In this document: in pieces, positions 57,680-64,000 of the stretch
How the letters are laid out: each line of letters starts with the position of its first letter
Position numbering within the stretch: the first letter of the stretch is position 1
Assembly (NCBI GenBank): GCA_963819115.1
Contig: CAWFUR010000011.1
Span: 1,798,001 to 1,862,000, forward strand
DNA length: 64,000 nucleotides
Direction of reading: 5' to 3'
Source of the DNA: JACVRW01 sp963819115
GTDB lineage: Bacteria; Actinomycetota; Thermoleophilia; Solirubrobacterales; Thermoleophilaceae
The notes under the pieces: model-generated
Told to the model about the DNA's origin: nothing
Seen by the model: only the letters and a program-made list of their open reading frames with translations
Database searches by the model: none
Position numbers and translations under genes: made by a program

Positions 57680-59503
57680 ATGCCCGAAAGAACGAGCTGG
57701 GCGCTCTCGGACGCCCCCACAGGACACGCAGATCTCCTCCGCTGGGTGGAGGACATGGCCGAGCTCACCACTCCGGACTCGATCCACTGGTGCGACGGAT
57801 CGGCCGAGGAATACAGCCTTCTTTGCAGCCAATTGGTAGAGGCGGGGACCTTCGAGAAGCTCTCCGACGCCAAGCGCCCCGGGTCGTACCTGGCCCGCTC
57901 TGATCCCGGCGACGTGGCCCGCGTCGAGGACCGCACCTTCATCTGCTCGGAGGACGAGGAGGACGCCGGCCCCACCAACAACTGGCGCGATCCGGCCGAG
58001 ATGCGGGACACGCTCACCGACCTCTTCGCCGGCTCGATGCGGGGCCGCACCATGTACGTGGTGCCCTTCTCCATGGGCCCGCTGGGGTCCCCCATCGCCC
58101 ACATCGGGGTCCAGCTCACCGACTCCCCATACGTGGCCGTGAGCATGCGGATCATGACGCGCATGGGTGCGCGCGCGCTCGAGGTCCTCGGCGAGGACGG
58201 AACCTTCGTGCCCTGCGTCCATTCCGTGGGAATGCCGCTCGGAGACGGGGTCGAGGACGTGCCCTGGCCCTGCGACGCCGAGAACAAGTACATCGTGCAC
58301 TTCCCGGAGACCAGGGAGATCTGGTCGTACGGCTCGGGCTACGGCGGAAATGCCCTGCTCGGCAAGAAGTGCCTCGCGCTGCGGATCGCCTCGGTGATGG
58401 CGCGCGACGAGGGCTGGCTCGCCGAGCACATGCTGATCCTCAAGGTCACCTCGCCCGAGGGCGCGTCGAAGTACGTTGCCGGCGCCTTCCCGTCTGCGTG
58501 TGGCAAGACCAACCTGGCCATGATGATCCCCACCCTCCCGGGCTGGAAGGTGGAGACGATCGGCGACGACATCGCCTGGATGAAGCCCGGCCCGGACGGC
58601 CGCCTCTACGCCATCAACCCGGAGCACGGGTTCTTCGGCGTGGCCCCGGGCACCGGCGAGAAGACCAATCCGAACGCGATGGCCACGATCGAGGCGGACT
58701 CGATCTTCACCAACTGTGCCCGCACCGATGACGCGGACGTCTGGTGGGAGGGCATGACCTCGGAGCCGCCCGCCCACCTGGTGGACTGGCACGGCAACGA
58801 CTGGACCCCGGACTCGGACAAGCCGGCGGCCCATCCGAACGCGCGCTTCACCACCCCGGCGGCCCGCTGCCCGTCCATGGCCCCGGAGTGGGAGGACCCG
58901 GCCGGAGTGCCGATCGATGCATTCCTGTTCGGCGGCCGCCGCTCGACCGTGGTGCCGCTGGTGAGCGAGGCCACGGACTGGGAGCACGGCGTGTTCCTCG
59001 GTTCGATCATGTCGTCCGAGACCACGGCCGCGGCCGCGGGCGCGGTGGGCAAGCTCCGCCGCGACCCGATGGCCATGCTGCCCTTCCTCGGGTACGACAT
59101 GTCCGCTTACTTCGAGCACTGGATCCGCGCAGGAAAGCGGGAGGGCGCGAAGCTGCCCCGGACCTTCTACGTGAACTGGTTCCGCAAGGACGACTCGGGC
59201 CGCTTCCTCTGGCCCGGCTTCGGCGAGAACAGCCGCGTGCTGGCCTGGATCTTCCGCCGCTGCGACGACGAGGCCGAGGTGGTGGACACTCCGATCGGGG
59301 GCGTGCCCGCCCCCGAGGCGCTGGACACGGAGGGCCTCGAGATCTCGGGCGAGGACCTGCGAACGCTCCTCAGCGTCGATGCGGAGGCCTGGAAGGCCGA
59401 GCTGCCCTCGATACACGAGCACTACTCCACCTTCGGCGACCGGCTGCCGCAGGCCCTGCGCGACCAGCTGGCCGCGCTCGAGCAGCGCCTCGATCGCGCC
59501 TGA
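57680..59503 (+). CDS. pckG: Phosphoenolpyruvate carboxykinase (GTP)
   Basis: 607 residues, the typical GTP-class length. Substrate and metal blocks are RSDPGDVARVEDRTFICS, GSGYGGNALLGKKCLALRIA and the P-loop FPSACGKTNLAMM with the hyper-reactive Cys274. PGTGEKTNPNAM and IDAFLFGGRRSTVVPLVSEA follow. It makes PEP and CO2 from oxaloacetate plus GTP, opening gluconeogenesis from C4 acids, which would suit the ethylmalonyl-CoA genes. Divergent from sortase by 26 bases. Confidence 0.97.
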   Translation: MPERTSWALSDAPTGHADLLRWVEDMAELTTPDSIHWCDGSAEEYSLLCSQLVEAGTFEKLSDAKRPGSYLARSDPGDVARVEDRTFICSEDEEDAGPTNNWRDPAEMRDTLTDLFAGSMRGRTMYVVPFSMGPLGSPIAHIGVQLTDSPYVAVSMRIMTRMGARALEVLGEDGTFVPCVHSVGMPLGDGVEDVPWPCDAENKYIVHFPETREIWSYGSGYGGNALLGKKCLALRIASVMARDEGWLAEHMLILKVTSPEGASKYVAGAFPSACGKTNLAMMIPTLPGWKVETIGDDIAWMKPGPDGRLYAINPEHGFFGVAPGTGEKTNPNAMATIEADSIFTNCARTDDADVWWEGMTSEPPAHLVDWHGNDWTPDSDKPAAHPNARFTTPAARCPSMAPEWEDPAGVPIDAFLFGGRRSTVVPLVSEATDWEHGVFLGSIMSSETTAAAAGAVGKLRRDPMAMLPFLGYDMSAYFEHWIRAGKREGAKLPRTFYVNWFRKDDSGRFLWPGFGENSRVLAWIFRRCDDEAEVVDTPIGGVPAPEALDTEGLEISGEDLRTLLSVDAEAWKAELPSIHEHYSTFGDRLPQALRDQLAALEQRLDRA

Positions 59504-59515
59504 GACGGGGGGCGC

Positions 59516-60586
59516 TCAGCGCGTCGCGCGGGTGAACTTGCGGAAGGTCGTCCAGGCGGGCTTGGGGTTGCCGCTCGTGTCGAACAGCCCGCAGTAGAAC
59601 TCCCAGCCGCGCTCAACGGGGCCGACGCGATCCCGCCAGCTGAACCACACGAGCCGGCTCACCCGGTAGCGCGCGCGGTTGCGCGCCACGAAGCGGAAGG
59701 CGGACTTGAGCCGGGCCGCCTGGCCCGCGGGGGTGGTGCTGAAGTACGGATTGCCGCCGCCGGTGGCCCAGCCGAGCTCCGAGATCCATACCGGCGTGCG
59801 CGCGTCCCCATGGCTCTTCATGACCGAGCGGATGCGAGAGAGCTCGCCCTCCACGCCCGCCGCGTTCTCGGCGTAGGGGTGCACCGCCACCGCGTCGAAG
59901 GCCCGCTTGATGCCCGGGATCGCGTACAGCTCGGCGAGGTACCTGTAGCCGGCCTCTCCGCGCGTGGAGCTGGCCAGCAGGCCGCCGAGGCCGATCGTGG
60001 CCTTCCGGTCGTAGTGCCGGATCACGCGCGCCTGCTGCTTCAGGAAGGAGCCGTAGGCCGCGGCGTCGGGCGGCCCGTTGGACCAGTGCGGCGGATAGTT
60101 CGGCTCGTTCCAGATCTGGTAGGTGGTAACCGGCTTGCGCGGGAGCTTCTTGTGGAGGCGCCAGTAGCGGCCGCCGTGGCCGTAGCGCTTGACCACGTCG
60201 CGTACGAAGCGGCTGAAGGCGGCGCGGCCGTCGGCGGTCGCGGGCACGTATGCCTCCGACTCGGCGGCGAACGAGGGTGAGCCGACCAGCACGGCCATGA
60301 TGCTCACGTGGGCGCGGGCGGCCCGGCCCACCAGCTGGTCGTAGAAGCTCCAGTCGCGAGGGGCGCCGGCCGTGGGCTCCACCTTGCTCCAGAGGAAGTC
60401 CACCCGAAGTGTGCCGAGCTTCGCCGAACGCATCTTCCGGAAATCCGCCGCCGCCATTGGCGCGGTCACCGGATCGGCCTCCGCGCCGAAGAAGACTCGA
60501 GGCACCCTGGCCTCGGCGGACGCGGGGAGGCTGAGGCACAGCACCGCGAGGGTGCCGGTTAGAAGACGCCGCGTGCGGGGCGTCAT
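59516..60586 (-). CDS. Secreted clan GH-A glycoside hydrolase
   Basis: 356 residues with signal peptide TLAVLCLSLPASAEA (about 11-26). TIM-barrel blocks: RVDFLWSKVEPTAG, VLVGSPSFA, YQIWNEPNYPPHWSNG (acid/base Glu in NEP), DAVAVHPYAENAAGVEG and PVWISELGWATGGG (nucleophile Glu in SELG), WFSWRDRVGPV. It is similar to GH39- or GH5-like secreted proteins. It may trim or degrade the exopolysaccharide encoded beside it. Confidence 0.85.
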   Translation of the reverse strand: MTPRTRRLLTGTLAVLCLSLPASAEARVPRVFFGAEADPVTAPMAAADFRKMRSAKLGTLRVDFLWSKVEPTAGAPRDWSFYDQLVGRAARAHVSIMAVLVGSPSFAAESEAYVPATADGRAAFSRFVRDVVKRYGHGGRYWRLHKKLPRKPVTTYQIWNEPNYPPHWSNGPPDAAAYGSFLKQQARVIRHYDRKATIGLGGLLASSTRGEAGYRYLAELYAIPGIKRAFDAVAVHPYAENAAGVEGELSRIRSVMKSHGDARTPVWISELGWATGGGNPYFSTTPAGQAARLKSAFRFVARNRARYRVSRLVWFSWRDRVGPVERGWEFYCGLFDTSGNPKPAWTTFRKFTRATR

Positions 60587-60666
60587 GCGGATCGGGACTC
60601 TGGGCGTGGCATGAATCGGCGGTCCGGGGGACGCTAGCTAGTTCCGCGACCGCGCGCGGAGGCTCC

Positions 60667-62652
60667 TCAGCGGATGCCGCGGGGGTGCAGCACAGTCTCG
60701 AGGATGGGCGAGGGCGGGGCGAGCGCCCTGGCGCGGTGCAGCGCCTCGCTGGCACCCTTCCGGTCTCCAGCCTTGGAGCGCAGCCGCGTGGCCACGAGCC
60801 AGATGCGCCAGTCCTCGTCGGAGCGCTTGAGGGCTCCGTCGATGGTCTGGCTGGCCGCGCGGACGTTGCCGGGCTCCTGAACGAGCGCCTCCTGGACCCT
60901 CGGAGCGGCGGCCCAGGGCTCGATCTTGCGGGAGGCCCGCGCGTCGTCGGCCGCCTTCGCGAAATCCCCGTCCCGGGCGGCCTCCTGGCTCGCGCGCAGC
61001 TTCGAGTCGCTGGCCAGGTTGATCGCGCCCGCGACCACGCAGACGACCCCCACGAGGGCCACTCCGACCGCCAGGGGCACGCTCCGCCGGGACACGAGAG
61101 CCCTCCGGCGGTGGCTCAGTGCCGGGCCGGCCAGCACTCCGGCCACCACGATCACGGGCACGAACGCTCCCGGGATCTCCCAGGTCCACTCCACGGCCGC
61201 GGCGGCCAGTCCCGCGCCGAGCACCGCCAGGCCGGCCGCCGCCAGGGCCGCCTCGTCGGAGCCCCATGTGGATCTTCGCGTGCGCACGCCCGCATAGGTC
61301 ACCGCTCCGAAGAATCCGAACAGGAGCAGCAGGCCCACCACTCCCAGCTCGGCGGCCACCTCGATCGGCAGCGAGTGGGCGTTCCGAACGAAGTAGTCGA
61401 GCGACCCGTGCTGCGCCCACCAGGACTCATAGCCCGCGGCACCGATCCCGACCGCCGGCGCGCTCTTGAAGGCGGTCCAGCCCGCGTGCCAGAACTGGTA
61501 CCGGCCCGTGCCCTCGGTGCTCGCGAGATGGCTGGTGGTGAGTCCCCGGGTATCCGGGTTGTCCAGCTTCGGCGGCGCCTTGAGCTGGTCCCAGCGCTCG
61601 AGCGGGTTCACGACCACCAGCCCGGCCGCCAGGATCAGCCCGGCGGCGATGGATACGCCCACCGTCATCCGGCGCGGTACCTCCACCCGCTCCACGATCG
61701 GGTCGATCAGGGCACGGAACGTGAGGGCGGCGGCCACGAGCACCAGTGTCAGAAGCAGCATCTCGTGCGCCTGGTTGTCGAAGCCCACCGCACCCGTGCG
61801 CCCGTCGATGAAGAGATCCCGTGCCGTGGACGCGAGCACCAGCGCGCCGGCCACCACGCCGCCGATGGCGGTGGCCACTGCCATCCGCAGGCGCTCGCGC
61901 CCGAACACGAAGAGGAGCACCAGGCCGACCGCGAGCGCGATCGAGGCACCTCGCGACGAGGTGAGGAACACGGCCAGGGCCGGCATCGGGATGGCGGCCG
62001 TGGCCGCCGCGCGGCCCAGGGTGCTCCGCGCGGTGCCGGCCAGCGCGATCAGAAGCACGGCCGCGAGCGCCAGCGTCGCGCCGAGCCCGTTCCAGTAGCC
62101 GAGCGGGTAGCTGAGTCGCCCGGCGGTCTCCGGCAGGGCCGCCACCACCCCCTGGTCCGGGAACAGCCCGGGGAAGACCCGGCTGGCGAGTGCGATCGCG
62201 CTCACGGCGGTCAGCCCGATGGCCAGGCCCGTGAACCACGCTCGCCCGCTTCCGCCAGGCGAGCCGAGCACCACGAGGGCGAACACTCCCGCGTATGCGA
62301 GAGCGCGCACCCCCTCCTCGTACGCGCCGCCGTTGTCGCTCGCCCAGCCGATGGACAGCACCGTGTAGCCGGCGAACGCCGCCAGCAGCACCCCGGCCAC
62401 CACGCCGTCGCGGGGAATGGCACTGCGCGGGAACAGCCTGAGGACCACCCCGGCGACCACCACCCACCACACCAGCACGGCGATCACGGCACGCGCCTGA
62501 ACCGAGTAGGAACCGCTTGGAATCGCTACTGCGACCGTTCCCAGAGCAACTGCTACGGTGAGAAAATGCTCACTGGAGACCAGCGGCAGACTCGTCTTGC
62601 GCCGACGAGGGCGTCTGCGCGGCAGGGTGGTAGCCGTCACCCGTTTCACCAT
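60667..62652 (-). CDS. O-antigen ligase-family protein with C-terminal helical repeats
   Basis: 661 residues. About 12 membrane helices; GRYQFWHAGWTAFKSAPAVG, VGIGAAGYESWWAQHGSLDY and VRNAHSLPIEVAAELGVVGL (H-S-L-P-I-E-x-x-x-E-x-G) are the Wzy/ligase loop blocks. The last 110 residues, after the final helix, form TPR-like helices (EAARDGDFAKAADDARASRK, GDRKGASEALHRARALAPP). It could ligate or polymerise the locus glycan. Its ATG is only 6 bases from the divergent GTG at 62659. Confidence 0.87.
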   Translation of the reverse strand: MVKRVTATTLPRRRPRRRKTSLPLVSSEHFLTVAVALGTVAVAIPSGSYSVQARAVIAVLVWWVVVAGVVLRLFPRSAIPRDGVVAGVLLAAFAGYTVLSIGWASDNGGAYEEGVRALAYAGVFALVVLGSPGGSGRAWFTGLAIGLTAVSAIALASRVFPGLFPDQGVVAALPETAGRLSYPLGYWNGLGATLALAAVLLIALAGTARSTLGRAAATAAIPMPALAVFLTSSRGASIALAVGLVLLFVFGRERLRMAVATAIGGVVAGALVLASTARDLFIDGRTGAVGFDNQAHEMLLLTLVLVAAALTFRALIDPIVERVEVPRRMTVGVSIAAGLILAAGLVVVNPLERWDQLKAPPKLDNPDTRGLTTSHLASTEGTGRYQFWHAGWTAFKSAPAVGIGAAGYESWWAQHGSLDYFVRNAHSLPIEVAAELGVVGLLLLFGFFGAVTYAGVRTRRSTWGSDEAALAAAGLAVLGAGLAAAAVEWTWEIPGAFVPVIVVAGVLAGPALSHRRRALVSRRSVPLAVGVALVGVVCVVAGAINLASDSKLRASQEAARDGDFAKAADDARASRKIEPWAAAPRVQEALVQEPGNVRAASQTIDGALKRSDEDWRIWLVATRLRSKAGDRKGASEALHRARALAPPSPILETVLHPRGIR

Positions 62653-62658
62653 ATAGAC

Positions 62659-63192
62659 GTGCTTCGGGTGCTCGCGGCGGCTGTCGCTGTCGCCCTTCCC
62701 CTCACCGTCGCGGCGGACGCGTTCGCGCAGGCGCCGGGCAGTGACCAGTACAGGCCCTCGTTGCCCACCGCGAAGGGCGGCAAGAACGCGAACAACAAGG
62801 CGGCCACGCCCACCCCGAGCCAGTCGGGTACCTCCTCCAACGGCTCGACCTCCGGTCAGGCGACTCCGGCCCCGTCAGGTGGAAATCAGCTGACGAACGC
62901 CCAGAAGGCCAAGATCGTCGCGGCCAAGAAGGCCAAGGCGCGGCGGGCGGTCGCCAGGCAGAAGGCCAAGCGCCAGTCTCAGAGGGACAAGGAGATCGCG
63001 GCCGCCACGGTCGCGGCCTCAAACGATGGTGGCGACGACGGTGACGACGACGGCACGCTGGCCTCGGTGGGCAGCGCGCTCACCGACTGGAACGACCCGG
63101 TGCTCCCGGGACTGGTGGTGCTGGTGGCGCTCCTGACCCTCGCCGCCTCCGTCAACGTCCTGATGCGCCGCCGTCGCGACTCCCGCTCCTAG
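62659..63192 (+). CDS. Secreted, C-terminally anchored low-complexity protein
   Basis: 177 residues from GTG62659: signal peptide LRVLAAAVAVALPLTVAADA, then a Pro/Ser/Thr linker, a Lys/Ala/Arg-rich helix (KIVAAKKAKARRAVARQKAK), an acidic run (DDGDDDG) and a C-terminal helix GLVVLVALLTLAASVNVLMR with basic tail RRRRDS. This looks like a membrane-anchored spacer protein; no LPXTG is seen. ATG62566, with TACGGT upstream, is an alternative start that would overlap the divergent ligase gene. Confidence 0.65.
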   Translation: MLRVLAAAVAVALPLTVAADAFAQAPGSDQYRPSLPTAKGGKNANNKAATPTPSQSGTSSNGSTSGQATPAPSGGNQLTNAQKAKIVAAKKAKARRAVARQKAKRQSQRDKEIAAATVAASNDGGDDGDDDGTLASVGSALTDWNDPVLPGLVVLVALLTLAASVNVLMRRRRDSRS

Positions 63193-64000
63193 GCCTCGCT
63201 CGGCTCCACGACGCGGAGGTGACGGCGCCAGTCGATGCCGCTGCTCCAGTCGAAGTAGTACTTGCCGTCCGAGGAGCGCGGGATTCCCGCCTGCTTGGCG
63301 AAGCTGACCATCGGGTCCACCTTGCCGAAGCTGGTGTACGTCGACCCGGACTCGAACCAGATCTCCCAGGGCGAGCCCCCGGTGGTGTCACCGACGTAGA
63401 GGCCGTACTCGGACATCGCGCGAAGAATCGTCTTCTTCCAGTCGGGCACCCGCAGGGCGTTGATCTCGGCGGCGGACAGGTCCAGCTGGAAGTGTGCGCC
63501 CTCCGAGGGGGCGTCGGCCCGGTCGGCGCAGGCGAGGCCGTGCCCCTGCGCGGGGAAGTCGATCTTGCCGGAGTCGCACTTCACGAGCATGAAGAGGGCG
63601 TGGTCGATCTGACCGCGCTGCATCTCCTCGGCCCTGATCGTCCCGGCCAGGAGCCCGAAGTGAGCGGCGGTCGCGTCCGATCCGAGGCCGTCCCCGTCGA
63701 TCCGCGTACGGCCGCCCCATGAGGTCACGAGCTTGCCGCCACCGCTGGGCTTCTTCGTCACCTGCCAGAGGTCGTACTCCCAGCCCGAGGCCTGGTCCAC
63801 CACCGTCATGTGGCCATCGTGAGCGCCGGCCGCGCGAGCCTCGTCGGGGATGCGGACCTTCAGGCCCTCGACCTCGCACGTGCCCCAGCTCTCGGTGCAG
63901 TGAATGGTGAACACCGGGTCCGAGCCGGTCGGGTAGTAGGTGGGGTGCTGCCAGTCGGACGTGGTGTCGGCGATGCCCGAACGCAGGTCCTCGGGTGCGC
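63189..64000 (-). CDS. Secreted protein of unknown function, truncated by the window edge (paralogue of 44098)
   Basis: Only the C-terminal ~270 residues are inside; coding continues past 64000 (reading ...EDLRSGIADTTSDWQHPTYY at the edge). Shared blocks with 44098: HMTVVDQASGWEYDLWQV, GDGLGSDATAAHFGLLAGTI, MQRGQIDHALFMLVKC and KKTILRAMSEYGLYVGDTTG. It overlaps the 177-residue gene at the stops by 4 bases. Confidence 0.78.
   Translation of the reverse strand, partial: APEDLRSGIADTTSDWQHPTYYPTGSDPVFTIHCTESWGTCEVEGLKVRIPDEARAAGAHDGHMTVVDQASGWEYDLWQVTKKPSGGGKLVTSWGGRTRIDGDGLGSDATAAHFGLLAGTIRAEEMQRGQIDHALFMLVKCDSGKIDFPAQGHGLACADRADAPSEGAHFQLDLSAAEINALRVPDWKKTILRAMSEYGLYVGDTTGGSPWEIWFESGSTYTSFGKVDPMVSFAKQAGIPRSSDGKYYFDWSSGIDWRRHLRVVEPSEA

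Noticed and set aside
60685..63192. 835-codon open frame covering the ligase and the 177-residue gene
   Set aside because: Only its last ~180 codons look like protein; the rest is antisense to the ligase.

Overview
The window is strongly GC-rich and densely packed, with many 4-base stop/start overlaps. Three things point to an actinobacterium of class Thermoleophilia (Solirubrobacterales-like). It carries the coenzyme F420 genes cofD, cofC, cofE and a fused FO synthase. It has a secreted repeat protein with an 'ALFVALGGSSYAA' signal segment, a type I have seen in that group. It also has GTP-type PEP carboxykinase and ethylmalonyl-CoA pathway genes. This placement is inference from gene content, not a search. 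I see no rRNA, tRNA, CRISPR array, transposase or phage gene.

Layout. 1-3.2 kb: an SDR dehydrogenase, then cofD-cofC-cofE, with an apparent one-base frameshift in cofC and no ATG/GTG/TTG start for cofD or cofE. 3.2-6.9 kb: a secreted GH5 hydrolase, methylmalonate-semialdehyde dehydrogenase and a lipoprotein. 6.8-10 kb: an operon of two MlaE-type permeases with two uncharacterised partners, divergent from a GntR regulator. 10.4-13.4 kb: FO synthase and an aquaporin. 13.5-23 kb: a NMT1/THI5-like lipoprotein, small unknown genes, MntH with a DtxR-type regulator, an SRPBCC protein, YgfZ, an acyltransferase, a coiled-coil PD-(D/E)XK protein and a GST. 23.1-25.2 kb: a MarR regulator and MFS efflux pump. 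25.2-31.8 kb: crotonyl-CoA carboxylase/reductase, ethylmalonyl-CoA mutase and its MeaB chaperone, with ClpS and a metallo-beta-lactamase-fold protein between them. 31.9-41 kb: MobA, GNAT proteins, a glycosyltransferase, a CoA-transferase/ThDP-enzyme pair and an aldehyde dehydrogenase. 41-63 kb: a cell-surface and polysaccharide region with a 964-residue Ig/LamG/phosphatase protein, deacetylase, glycosyltransferases, flippase, two O-antigen-ligase-like proteins, sugar-nucleotide enzymes and a sortase, interrupted by PEP carboxykinase. Two paralogous secreted proteins of unknown function lie at 44.1 kb and at the right edge.

How the genes work together. cofC/D/E and FO synthase cover most of F420 synthesis. 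ccr, mutase and MeaB form part of a C2-assimilation route, and PEP carboxykinase could link it to gluconeogenesis. The 45-57 kb genes read as an exopolysaccharide pathway: NDP-sugar synthesis, amino-sugar formation, glycosyl transfer, flipping, polymerisation or ligation, and trimming.

The least explained signals are two families of dispersed 35-37 bp elements. Each has fixed flanks around a hairpin whose stem bases change in compensating pairs. Other candidates are the MlaE operon without an ATPase or MCE gene, and several regulator promoters that appear to give leaderless transcripts with operators over the start codon.
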